Part shown: in pieces, positions 1 through 8,605 of the stretch | Position numbering within the stretch: the first letter of the stretch is position 1 | Layout of the letters: every line of letters begins with the position of its first letter | NCBI GenBank assembly: GCA_963762315.1 | Contig: CAVXKO010000006.1 | Span: 558,001-622,000 of the forward strand | Direction of reading: 5' to 3' | Source of the DNA: RPQJ01 sp963762315 | Lineage (GTDB): Bacteria; Pseudomonadota; Gammaproteobacteria; Steroidobacterales; Steroidobacteraceae | Length of the DNA stretch: 64,000 nt | Program-made: the position numbers and the translations under genes | The notes under the pieces: generated by a model | The model's database searches: none | Seen by the model: the letters and a program-made list of their open reading frames with translations, nothing else | What the model was told of the DNA's origin: nothing

Positions 1-1
1 C

Positions 2-931
2 GAGGTGGTGAAGTTCCTGAAGTCGATCCTGCCTCGCAAGCGGGTCAGCGAGTTGTTCACGGTGCTCGGCCGCGCCAAGCAGGGCAAGACCGAGCGCTAC
101 CGCGAACTCTACGGTCACCTGCAGCACTCGGACGACCAGTTCATCCTGGCGCCCGGGGAGCGCGGGCTGGTGATGGTGTGCTTCACCCTGCCCTCCTTCG
201 ACGTCGTCTTCAAGCTGATCCGGGACAAGTTCCCGTACCAGAAGAACATCCTGCGCGAGGACGTGCTCTGCAAGTACGAACTCGTGTTCAAGCACGACCG
301 CGCCGGCCGCCTCGTCGACGCGCAGGAGTTCAAGCGGGTCAAGCTGCCGAAGTCGCGCTTCGCGCCGGACCTGCTCGAGGAGCTGCTCACCGAGACGTCG
401 AACACCGTGCACGTCGAGGGCGACGAGCTGCTGATCGACCACATGTACATCGAGCGCCGCATGACGCCGCTCAACCTGTACGTCCGCACGGCGACGCGCG
501 AACAGGCCGAGAAGGCCGTGCTCGACTACGGCCAGGCGATCCGCGACCTTGCGGCCACCAACATCTTCCCGGGCGACCTGCTGCTGAAGAACTTCGGCGT
601 CACACGGCACGGCCGCGTGATCTTCTACGACTACGACGAGCTGTGCCTGGTGACCGACTGCAAGTTCCGCGAGGTGCCGCAATCGGATCACGACGAGGAC
701 GACATGCGCGCCGACGCGTGGTTCTACGTCGGCGAGAGCGACGTATTCCCCGAGACCTTCATCAACTTCCTCGGTTTCGACCCGCACCTCAAGAGCGTAT
801 TCCTCGAGGCGCACGCGGAGATCCTCACGGCCGACTGGTGGCGCGCGACGCAGCACCGCCTGAAGGAAGGCGACCTGCTCGAGGTCCTGCCCTACCACAA
901 GCACCGCGTGCGGGTTTTCAGCAGTCTGTAA
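2..931 (+). CDS. aceK: Isocitrate dehydrogenase kinase/phosphatase, C-terminal part (5' truncated by window)
   Basis: AceK switches isocitrate dehydrogenase off and on by phosphorylation and dephosphorylation at the branch between the TCA cycle and the glyoxylate bypass. The frame is open from the first bases, so only the last ~309 of the usual ~570-600 residues are present. The kinase-like catalytic stretch is clear: IERRMTPLNLYV, then NIFPGDLLLKNFGVTRHG, then VIFYDYDEL with the metal-binding aspartates, and near the end ADWWRATQHRLKEG. All of these are hallmark AceK segments. The GTG at position 5 is an internal valine, not a start. The next gene begins 9 bp downstream. Identification is very secure; only completeness is unknown. 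Confidence 0.96.
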   Translation, partial: EVVKFLKSILPRKRVSELFTVLGRAKQGKTERYRELYGHLQHSDDQFILAPGERGLVMVCFTLPSFDVVFKLIRDKFPYQKNILREDVLCKYELVFKHDRAGRLVDAQEFKRVKLPKSRFAPDLLEELLTETSNTVHVEGDELLIDHMYIERRMTPLNLYVRTATREQAEKAVLDYGQAIRDLAATNIFPGDLLLKNFGVTRHGRVIFYDYDELCLVTDCKFREVPQSDHDEDDMRADAWFYVGESDVFPETFINFLGFDPHLKSVFLEAHAEILTADWWRATQHRLKEGDLLEVLPYHKHRVRVFSSL

Positions 932-940
932 GGCCCCGAC

Positions 941-2446
941 ATGAGCGTTTCGTATCGTCGTCACTTCTGGGCCCTCCTGGCCCTGCTCGCGCTGCTGGCC
1001 TTCGCGTTCCAGGGCACGCGCGGCCTCTGGGAGCCGGACGAGGGGCGCTATACGTCCGCCGGGCTGAACATGTACGAGAGCGGCAACTGGCTGGTCCCCA
1101 CCGTGGATGGCGAGCACCCGCATCTGACGAAGCCGCCGATCACGTACTGGGCGCTGGCGGCGAGCTTCGCTGTGCTCGGCACGAATGAATGGGCAGCACG
1201 GCTCCCGGGCGCCCTCGCTTTCATCGGCACGGGCCTGCTCCTGTTCGGTCTGGGCCGGCGATTCTGCGCGGACAAGCCGTGGTTGCCGGCCGTAGCCTGG
1301 AGCCTCTCGCTGGCGCCGATGATGTCTGCGAACATCGTTTCGACCGACGTGCTGCTGGTGTTCTTCGAGACGGCGGCGATGTACTGCTTCGTCGAAGCAT
1401 GGTCGCGTCCGGCGACCGAAGGCCGGCGCTGGATGCTGCTGATGTGGATGACCTGGGGCCTGGCCTTCATGACGAAGGGCCCGCCGGGACTGCTGCCGCT
1501 CGGTGCCGTCGTGGCGTTCCTCATCTTTTTGGACCGGCCGCGTTTGCGGACGCTCTTCCCTCCGCTCGGGCTGCTGCTGTTCGCGGTCGTCGCCGGCACG
1601 TGGTTCGCGCTCGTCATCGCCCAGCAACCCGACCGACTGAAGTACTTCCTCGGCTATGAGGTGTACGACCGGATATTCACTGCAGCCCACAACCGCAACG
1701 CCGAGTGGTACGGCGCGCTCCTCACATACTTGCCGATGTTCATTGTGGGTTTCCTGCCTTGGTGGGTGATGTCGCTGATCGCGGTCGGCGGACCACGCCG
1801 CGCTTGGCACCGCTTGACGAGCGCCGTGCGCGCGCGCAATCCGCAGGTGCTCCTGCTGCTGTCCTGGTTCGTGTTGCCGGCCGCCGTTTTCTTCGCCGCG
1901 CGCTCGCGGCTGCAGTTGTACGTGCTGCCCTTGTTCGTGCCGCTGGCGCTGCTCGCCGGGCGGGCGATGCAGAACTGGAGCTGGCTCACCACGCGCCGAC
2001 TGTTGATCATCTCCGGACTCGCGGGCGTGGCGCTGATCGGCATCAAAGGCTACCTCGCCCACATGCCTTCGGACCGTGACTCGCGCGCGATGGCTGCCGA
2101 CCTCGGCAGGCTGATCGAGCCTCACGGCATCGACGAGATCGTGTTCGTGGGCATGCGCCCGTTCTACGGGCTGAACCTGTACCTCGAGCCCCGTGTCGAG
2201 GGCGTGCAGATCGAGGAGCAGCGCTTCAATTACTCGCGCTACGTCGCCGAGGAAGACCTCTGTTCCGAGTTGAAGAGCGGCGAGAACAACGTCTACGTGA
2301 TGAAGCGCAAGGCGGCGGAGCGCTTCGCCCCGGCGGTCGAGCGCTGCCAGGGGCTCGACTCGACCCTGATCGGCACATTCAAAGGCGACGGGAACGTACT
2401 GTCCGTGTTTCTCGTCCGAACGCCGGTTCCGGCCGCGGGCAACTGA
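941..2446 (+). CDS. GT39/ArnT-like membrane glycosyltransferase
   Basis: This 501-aa polytopic inner-membrane protein belongs to the PMT/ArnT (GT39/GT83) family, which moves a sugar from a polyprenyl-phosphate carrier to a periplasmic acceptor such as lipid A or protein. Evidence is an N-terminal TM helix followed by a periplasmic loop with GLWEPDEGRY (the D-E pair typical of the family's catalytic loop). Then come HLTKPPITYW, many hydrophobic helices up to about residue 370, and a soluble C-terminal domain. The start ATG lies 9 bp after aceK. The exact donor and acceptor cannot be read from sequence, so I do not call it arnT. Confidence 0.85.
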   Translation: MSVSYRRHFWALLALLALLAFAFQGTRGLWEPDEGRYTSAGLNMYESGNWLVPTVDGEHPHLTKPPITYWALAASFAVLGTNEWAARLPGALAFIGTGLLLFGLGRRFCADKPWLPAVAWSLSLAPMMSANIVSTDVLLVFFETAAMYCFVEAWSRPATEGRRWMLLMWMTWGLAFMTKGPPGLLPLGAVVAFLIFLDRPRLRTLFPPLGLLLFAVVAGTWFALVIAQQPDRLKYFLGYEVYDRIFTAAHNRNAEWYGALLTYLPMFIVGFLPWWVMSLIAVGGPRRAWHRLTSAVRARNPQVLLLLSWFVLPAAVFFAARSRLQLYVLPLFVPLALLAGRAMQNWSWLTTRRLLIISGLAGVALIGIKGYLAHMPSDRDSRAMAADLGRLIEPHGIDEIVFVGMRPFYGLNLYLEPRVEGVQIEEQRFNYSRYVAEEDLCSELKSGENNVYVMKRKAAERFAPAVERCQGLDSTLIGTFKGDGNVLSVFLVRTPVPAAGN

Positions 2447-2497
2447 CGGCGCGATATTGCTTTTGCCCGGCGGGGGCCCTAGCCTGCATGAAAAGAT

Positions 2498-2520
2498 GCC
2501 GGCCCCGGAGCAGGGCCGGC
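2498..2520 (+). promoter_or_regulatory. GC-rich hairpin in the leader of the TonB-receptor gene
   Basis: GCCGGCCC (2498-2505) and GGGCCGGC (2513-2520) form a perfect 8-bp stem with a 7-nt loop. The hairpin sits immediately before the AAGGGGGA ribosome-binding site of the receptor gene. No T-tract follows, so it is not an obvious intrinsic terminator. It could shape translation or mRNA stability; the function is inferred only. Confidence 0.4.
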
Positions 2521-2533
2521 CCAAGGGGGAACG

Positions 2534-5380
2534 GTGGCTACCCGGCATCACCTGACGCTGGCTTGCTCCGGAGCTGGGTTGCTCGTCGCCGCCGGCGTCA
2601 CGCAGGCAGGAGGTTCGACGGGTCCCGCCACAGAAGCCGCAGTGCTCGAGGAAATCGTCGTCACGGGCTCGCGCATCCAGCAGCGGCTGGAGGATGTCCC
2701 GCGTCCGGTCGTCATCCTGAATCGCGAGGACATCGAGCGCTCCGCACAGGACTCCATCGGCAAGGTGCTGCAGCAGCTGCCGGGAAACACAGGCTCGCCG
2801 CAGAACACGAACGTCAATAACGGCGGCGACGGGTCGACGCGGGTCGACCTGCGCGGACTCGGCGCCGAGCGCACGCTGGTGCTCGTCAATGGCCGGCGCT
2901 TCGTGTACGGCGGCCTCGGCGGGGATTCGTCGGTCGATCTCAACATGATTCCGCTCTCGATGATCGAGCGCACGGAGGTTCTCGGCGTGGGATCGTCGAC
3001 GGTATACGGGGCGGACGCCGTGGGCGGCGTCGTGAACCTGATTACGCGAAAGGATTACGACGGCGCCGAGGTCGGCGGCGGCTACTCGATTACCAGCGAG
3101 CAAGACGGCGACATCGCCACCGTGAATTTCGTGGCGGGCCAGGCGTTCGAGCGCGGGTATTTCGTATTCGGCGGCGACGCGGCAGACCAGGCCGCCGTGA
3201 TGCAGGACGACCGCGACTACTCCGACCAGCCGCTGTACCTGCGCGGCGATGGCACGGCGGGAATCGCGGGCAACAACGTCGTGCCGCAGGGGACCTTCCG
3301 CGTTCCAGGCGGCAATGCGCTGGGCGTTCCGGGCGGTGTGCTGCTTATCCGCACGCCAGGATCCGGGGAACCGACGGACGCAACGGATTTCCGCCGATTC
3401 CAGTTGACGGGCGATCTCTACAACTTTGCGCCCGCGAACTACCTGCGCACTCCCTCGGAACGCCAGAGCGCATGGCTGCTCGGTGGCTTCGATCTCAGCG
3501 ATCGAGTCTCGCTGTTCGTCGAAGCGCTGGCGCACCACCGCAGCTCGGAGCAGATCCTGGCCCCCTCGCCCTACGTGGCGAGCCGCGATCCGGGTGCATC
3601 GCCGGTGCTGGACAACGGGGACCCCGGCATCCCGGCAAGCAACTGGTACAACCCATTCCGCGTGGACATCCGTTCCGTGTCGAGGCGGTTCGCCGAAACG
3701 GGCCCCCGCCAACTCGAGCAGGACGTCGACACCCGGCGCTTCGTGGTCGGCGCAAACGGCCACCTGGATGCGACCTGGGACTGGGAATTTTCCGCGACCT
3801 ACGGACGCAACGACACGTCGCAGACGACCCAAGGCGAGCTGCGCGCCGATCACATGCGCCTGGCGCTGGGCCCATCCGGCCCGGACGCCGCGGGGCGGAT
3901 CGTCTGCGGAGAGCGCGATCCGCTCACGGGCATCGTGCCCGCCGCCGGAGTGATCGCGGGTTGCGTGCCGCTGAACGTCTTCGGCGGCCAGGGACCGGAT
4001 GGCAAGGGCACGATGACGCCGGAAATGCTGCAGTACGTCACCGTGACGTTGCACGACGACGGCCACAACGAGCAGTGGGTGTACGACCTGATCTTTCACG
4101 GCGAATGGGGCGCCCTGGCCGGCAACGCCATCACCTGGGCCGCGGGCGCAACCCGACGAGAGGAGCAGGCCGCCAACGAACCGGACCCGCGCAAGCTCAA
4201 CGGTGTCGCCGGCTCGCTGGTCACCAGCCTCACGGAAGGCGGCGAGCTCAGCGTCAACGAGCTGTTTGTCGAGACGCAGCTGCCGCTGCTCGAGGGGCTG
4301 CCGGCCGTGGAGGAACTGACGCTCACCGCCGGCCTGCGATATTCGGACTTTTCGTCCTTCGGCGACGTGACCACGTGGCAAGGCGGCCTCCTCTATCGGC
4401 CGCTCCGCGGCCTGACGATACGTGCCGGCTATGGGCGGGTGTTCAGGGCCCCGACCATCGCCAATCTCTTCACCAGCAATGCGGGCTCGGTCGCCCTGCC
4501 GGAGGATCCCTGCGGCAATGCCCCCACGCCGGAGCAGCAGGTCAACTGCGCAGCCGCGGGCGTTCCGGGTGGCAGCTACGAGCAGGATCCGGAGGAATTC
4601 ATCCCGTCGGTCGCGGGGGGCAATCCAGACCTGCAGCCCGAGGAAGGCGACACGGTTTCTGCCGGCATCACGCTCGCCCCGCCGCCGCTCGCAGGCTTCA
4701 GCATCAGCGTGGATTACTGGCGCACGACGCTCGACGACGTGATCGTCGCCGACCCGTTCGACCAGGACATCGTGGACGCCTGCGCCAATTCGCTTTCCGT
4801 CGACGCGTGCGGACGCATCGGGCGCAACGCCGACGGCACCATCGCCGTGCTCGACCTGCGCACGATGAACGCAACGCGCCTGGAGGCGGAGGGCTACGAC
4901 TTCGACGTCGGCTACATGCGAGCCGTCGGCACGGGACAGCTGGACAGCCGCCTGATGGCCACCTACCTTGGAAACGAGGAGCGCCGGGCGTTCGAGGAGT
5001 CCGAGCCGACGCAACTTGCGGGCAAGGTGCAGAATGCCGCCACGTATCCGCGCTGGCGGGGTCTCGCGTATTTAGCCTACAGCCAGGGACCTTGGACCGC
5101 CTCATATGGCCTGCAGTACATCGACGGCATGAAATACCTGCTCACCGGCAGTCCGCTGCCGGACCCTTATCGCGGCTGGGTCGAGGTCGATCCGGTGTGG
5201 TATCAGGACGTCAACGTCGGCTATCGTTTCGACGGCGGCGGGTCGGTGAACCTCGCGGTCGACAACGTCGCCGACGTCGATCCGCCGCGAATCTACGGCG
5301 GCGACGCCAACACGAATACCGCCACGTACCGGCTGCTCGGCCGGACGTATTACCTGTTGCTGTCCTACCGCCTGCATTGA
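2534..5380 (+). CDS. TonB-dependent outer-membrane receptor
   Basis: This 948-aa TonB-dependent receptor carries out energised import of a large or scarce ligand across the outer membrane. An N-terminal signal-like segment (residues ~1-25) is followed by the TonB-box/plug start EEIVVTGSRIQQRLEDVP. The plug holds DLRGLGAERTLVLVNGRR and VYGADAVGGVVNLITRK, and a long beta-barrel follows with RAGYGRVFRAPTIANLF and a terminal strand YYLLLSYRLH. The last residues end LH rather than the usual aromatic F, which is slightly atypical. GTG is chosen as start because AAGGGGGA precedes it at good spacing. Its stop overlaps the start of the next gene (TGATG), implying coupling. The substrate is unknown. 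Confidence 0.93.
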   Translation: MATRHHLTLACSGAGLLVAAGVTQAGGSTGPATEAAVLEEIVVTGSRIQQRLEDVPRPVVILNREDIERSAQDSIGKVLQQLPGNTGSPQNTNVNNGGDGSTRVDLRGLGAERTLVLVNGRRFVYGGLGGDSSVDLNMIPLSMIERTEVLGVGSSTVYGADAVGGVVNLITRKDYDGAEVGGGYSITSEQDGDIATVNFVAGQAFERGYFVFGGDAADQAAVMQDDRDYSDQPLYLRGDGTAGIAGNNVVPQGTFRVPGGNALGVPGGVLLIRTPGSGEPTDATDFRRFQLTGDLYNFAPANYLRTPSERQSAWLLGGFDLSDRVSLFVEALAHHRSSEQILAPSPYVASRDPGASPVLDNGDPGIPASNWYNPFRVDIRSVSRRFAETGPRQLEQDVDTRRFVVGANGHLDATWDWEFSATYGRNDTSQTTQGELRADHMRLALGPSGPDAAGRIVCGERDPLTGIVPAAGVIAGCVPLNVFGGQGPDGKGTMTPEMLQYVTVTLHDDGHNEQWVYDLIFHGEWGALAGNAITWAAGATRREEQAANEPDPRKLNGVAGSLVTSLTEGGELSVNELFVETQLPLLEGLPAVEELTLTAGLRYSDFSSFGDVTTWQGGLLYRPLRGLTIRAGYGRVFRAPTIANLFTSNAGSVALPEDPCGNAPTPEQQVNCAAAGVPGGSYEQDPEEFIPSVAGGNPDLQPEEGDTVSAGITLAPPPLAGFSISVDYWRTTLDDVIVADPFDQDIVDACANSLSVDACGRIGRNADGTIAVLDLRTMNATRLEAEGYDFDVGYMRAVGTGQLDSRLMATYLGNEERRAFEESEPTQLAGKVQNAATYPRWRGLAYLAYSQGPWTASYGLQYIDGMKYLLTGSPLPDPYRGWVEVDPVWYQDVNVGYRFDGGGSVNLAVDNVADVDPPRIYGGDANTNTATYRLLGRTYYLLLSYRLH

Positions 5381-7599
5381 TGCTGAAGCAACTGCGCGAA
5401 CGCGGCGTGTTGCGGGTAGCCGCCAGCTACGCCGTCATCGCATGGCTGGTACTACAGATCGCCTCCGTGGTCTTCGACCCTCTGGGCGTGCCGAAGTGGG
5501 CGATGACCGCGCTTATCATCGCTGCAGGCGTCGGGTTTCCCATTGCGGTCGCGCTCGCGTGGTTCCTCGAGATCGGCGAGCACGGCGTCCAGGTGGATCA
5601 CGCAGCCGATGGCGTGTCGCGTCCGCAGGCGCGCGGACTGCGTCATTACGCCGACGCCATCGTGATCGGCCTGCTGCTGATCGCCGTAGCCGTGCTGCTG
5701 GTGCGACAGTCGGATTTCGCCAGGCCGAAAAGGGCCGAGAACCCGGCGATCGCCGTGATGCCGTTCGAGAACCTCAGCCGCGATCCCGACCAGGAGTATT
5801 TCGCGGACGGGCTGGCCGAGGAAATGCTCGACCGGCTCGGTCGCGTTCCCGGACTGAGGGTCATCGCGCGCTCGTCGTCGTTCGCGTTCAGAGGCAAGGA
5901 GACCGATGCACTGACGGTGGCGGAACGGCTCGGCGTGACTGCTCTTCTCGAAGGCAGCGTGCGCCGCGACGGGCGGCGGCTGAAACTCACGGCGCGGCTG
6001 ATCGACGGCAAGACCGGACAGCAGGCCTGGTCCGGCAGCTACGATCGGGAATTGACGGACATCTTCGCCGTGCAGGCTGAACTGGCGAGCGCGGTCGTCG
6101 ATGCGATCATCCCGGCTGCGCGGGGCGCAATGCCCGCGAACGCCACGCCGCCCACCACCGACCTCCAGGCATACGACCTGTACCTGCTGGCCCGCGCGCA
6201 ACTCGCGCTGCGCACGCCGAACGCGATTCGACGGTCGGCGGATCTCGCGCGGCAGGCTGTGCGAGCAGATCCTCAGTTCGCGCAGGCCTGGGCCAGCCTG
6301 TCGACTTCACTGCTGTTCATTCGGATGTACGACGACCTCGCCAGGCCAGAGGAGTCGGCTGCCCTGGTTCGTGAAGCCGAAGCCGCCGTCTTCCGGGCTC
6401 TGTCGATCGACTCGAGTCTTTCCGAAGCGCACAACGCCTATGCGGTGCTGCTGCGCGAGACGCGCAAACCCGGGGTGGAGGAAGAGTTCAAGCGCGCGAT
6501 CGAGTTGAATCCCAACAACGCGTCCGCCTGGCACGACTACGCCGTCTATCTAGGCAACTACGCCGGACGACCGGCGGAGGCTTCCAAGGCGACCGCGCGC
6601 AGCCTGGCACTGGACCCTCGCCAACCCACGACCTGGGTCAACTACCTCAGCAGCGTGCTGGATCCGGGATCGAAGCGATTCCGCGCGGAATTCGATCGAG
6701 CCGTACGTACCGTCGGGGACATGCCGTTCGCCCTCGACAGGCTCACGCTTCCAGGCATGGTCACAACGGGCTTCCCGGACCTGATCCTGCGGGCCGGAAT
6801 CGCCAAGCGCCGCATGAATACCGAGGAGAACCTGCCGGACTGGGTGAATTCGGCGCGGGCATGGTTGATGGTCGATCCCGACCTCGCGGCCAGACGCTTG
6901 CCAGAACACGTCTCCCTCGTTCGGCACGGCATGGATTTCTCCGTCGTGCGTGGCCTGCTGCAGGCCGAGATATCGGGGGCAAGAGGCGACTTCAAGGGCC
7001 AGGAAGCCGAGTACGCCGCCCTGCTGCAGCAGGTGGACAGGAGCTGGGAACCAGCAATCCGTTCCATCATTGCGTTCTGGCTGACGGCCCAGGAGCGGGA
7101 CGTCGAAGCGGCGCAGTCGCTGGCTGCGGCGGGCGACCTGCCAGACATGCGCATGCCGCCGGCGCTGGGCAACGACCGGGACTACGGCCTGCTGGACCTC
7201 GTGCAGATCCGCGCCCTGCGCGCCTCCGGTCATGGCGAGGAGGCAGGCCGCCTCGCGCGGCAGAGGCTTGCGGAAATGCGCGACCAGCAGTCACGCGAAC
7301 CTAGCGTGTGCCAGTGGGACGGCTGGGCGAGGTACGCGAACCTGGCGGCCAACGAAGGTCTGCGGGACGAAACCGTGAAGGCTCTCGAGAGCTCACTCGA
7401 TTGCGGTGACCTGCCCTACCATTTCCAGCCCGCGCTGCCCTGGTTCAAGAGCCTGGAAGGTTATGCGCCGTACGATGCCCTGGTGCGGGAACGGGCGCGC
7501 CGGATCGCGGTTTCGCGTAAGGAGCTGCTGCGAATGGAGGCCGAGGCCGCCGCGGCCGAGGGCAGCAACTCTTTGCAGTCGACCGCGTCGAGCAGATAG
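5380..7599 (+). CDS. Membrane-anchored TolB-like/TPR protein
   Basis: This 739-aa protein has three hydrophobic helices near the N-terminus (about residues 10-31, 42-65 and 88-110). A TolB-like/FlgO-type domain follows (IAVMPFENLSRDPDQEYFAD, LEGSVRRDGRRLKLTARLID), then a long helical TPR region (for example SEAHNAYAVLLRE). The ATG overlaps the receptor stop by one base, so the two are co-translated. The open frame extends far upstream but only inside the receptor gene, so that extension is rejected. Such proteins often accompany TonB receptors or act with CadC-like regulators; here it lacks a DNA-binding domain. It has the same layout as the protein at 12554-14932. The molecular role is unknown. 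Confidence 0.85.
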   Translation: MLKQLRERGVLRVAASYAVIAWLVLQIASVVFDPLGVPKWAMTALIIAAGVGFPIAVALAWFLEIGEHGVQVDHAADGVSRPQARGLRHYADAIVIGLLLIAVAVLLVRQSDFARPKRAENPAIAVMPFENLSRDPDQEYFADGLAEEMLDRLGRVPGLRVIARSSSFAFRGKETDALTVAERLGVTALLEGSVRRDGRRLKLTARLIDGKTGQQAWSGSYDRELTDIFAVQAELASAVVDAIIPAARGAMPANATPPTTDLQAYDLYLLARAQLALRTPNAIRRSADLARQAVRADPQFAQAWASLSTSLLFIRMYDDLARPEESAALVREAEAAVFRALSIDSSLSEAHNAYAVLLRETRKPGVEEEFKRAIELNPNNASAWHDYAVYLGNYAGRPAEASKATARSLALDPRQPTTWVNYLSSVLDPGSKRFRAEFDRAVRTVGDMPFALDRLTLPGMVTTGFPDLILRAGIAKRRMNTEENLPDWVNSARAWLMVDPDLAARRLPEHVSLVRHGMDFSVVRGLLQAEISGARGDFKGQEAEYAALLQQVDRSWEPAIRSIIAFWLTAQERDVEAAQSLAAAGDLPDMRMPPALGNDRDYGLLDLVQIRALRASGHGEEAGRLARQRLAEMRDQQSREPSVCQWDGWARYANLAANEGLRDETVKALESSLDCGDLPYHFQPALPWFKSLEGYAPYDALVRERARRIAVSRKELLRMEAEAAAAEGSNSLQSTASSR

Positions 7600-7628
7600 G
7601 CTCCGTTCTACGGGGTAACGGGGGATCG

Positions 7629-8591
7629 ATGATGCGACGACGACTCGCGGCCGGACTGGTCCTGGTGATCGCGGGCCTGGCGACGGCGTCCGCCCAGGAC
7701 GCCAACATCACCGCGCCCGTGCCGGAACTCGAGCGCATGCTCGCGAACGACCCGTTCACGATCGTCTCCGCCGAGATCAGCCGGCCCAAGGCCAAGGGCG
7801 ACATCACGCTGCGGGCGGACCTTTCTTTTGCCGGCCGCGAACCGTTGCGGGTGAAGCTGCGCAAGGCCGAGCCCGGCGCGGACACGTTCAACAACGTGCC
7901 GCGGTACGACCTCGCGGCGTACGAGCTGCAGAAGCTCTTCCTCGAGCCAGCCGAGTACGTCGTGCCGCCCACGGCGTTGCGCATGGTGCCGCTCGAGGAG
8001 TTCCGCAAGTACGCGCCGGACGTGCAACGGACGTTCCCGGGCGCGGATGAAGTGCTCGCAGTGGTGCAGTACTGGCTGCACGACATCACGGTGGTCGCGG
8101 ACGTGCTGGACCCCGCGGTTTTCGACTCCGACGCCGTGTATGCGCGCCACATCGGCCAGCTGAACATCCTGACGTACCTGATCGAGCATCGCGACTCGAA
8201 CGTGGGCAATTTCCTGCGCGGCAAGACCCCGCCCGGCGTGCGCGTCTTTTCGATCGACCACGGAGTGGCGTTCGCCTCGCAGGACAGCGACCGCAGCATG
8301 GTCTGGCGCGACTTGCGGGTGAAGAAGCTGCCGGCCGATGCGATTGCGCGGCTGCGCAAGGTGACGCGCGAGGATCTCGACGCGCAACTCGGCGTGCTGG
8401 CCGAGTGGCGGCTGCAGGACGGGCATTACGTGGCCAGCGAGCGAGGCGCGAACCGCGCCCCGATCCGAGGCGTCCGGCGCAGCGACGGCATCCTGCAGAT
8501 GGGTTTGACGAAATCGGAGATCGGCGACGTGCAACGCCTGCTGCAGCAATTGCTCCGCAAGGTCGACTCCGGCGACATCACGGTCTTCTGA
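7629..8591 (+). CDS. Secreted protein with kinase-like (PI3/4K, HipA or Fam20-like) motifs
   Basis: This 320-aa protein has a clear signal peptide (MMRRRLAAGLVLVIAGLATASA, cut near residue 22). It carries the pattern of an atypical kinase: Lys in EPLRVKLRKA (~71-80), a Glu helix AAYELQKLF (~96-104), a catalytic-loop-like IEHRDSNVGNFL (His187, Arg188, Asp189, Asn191/194), and a metal-binding RVFSIDHGVAF (Asp210). That order resembles PI3/4-kinase-like, HipA or Fam20-type folds, but I cannot assign a named family. It starts 29 bp after the TolB/TPR gene, with GGGGGATCG before the ATG. It is followed within 15 bp by an exported phosphatase, suggesting a writer/eraser pair. Substrate and activity are inference. 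Confidence 0.65.
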   Translation: MMRRRLAAGLVLVIAGLATASAQDANITAPVPELERMLANDPFTIVSAEISRPKAKGDITLRADLSFAGREPLRVKLRKAEPGADTFNNVPRYDLAAYELQKLFLEPAEYVVPPTALRMVPLEEFRKYAPDVQRTFPGADEVLAVVQYWLHDITVVADVLDPAVFDSDAVYARHIGQLNILTYLIEHRDSNVGNFLRGKTPPGVRVFSIDHGVAFASQDSDRSMVWRDLRVKKLPADAIARLRKVTREDLDAQLGVLAEWRLQDGHYVASERGANRAPIRGVRRSDGILQMGLTKSEIGDVQRLLQQLLRKVDSGDITVF

Positions 8592-8605
8592 CGGGAAAGA
8601 TCATC

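Noticed and set aside
3472..5379. Long open frame continuous with the TolB/TPR gene
   Set aside because: It is a GC-rich shadow of the TonB receptor in another frame, Arg-rich and without domain character; the real gene starts at 5380.
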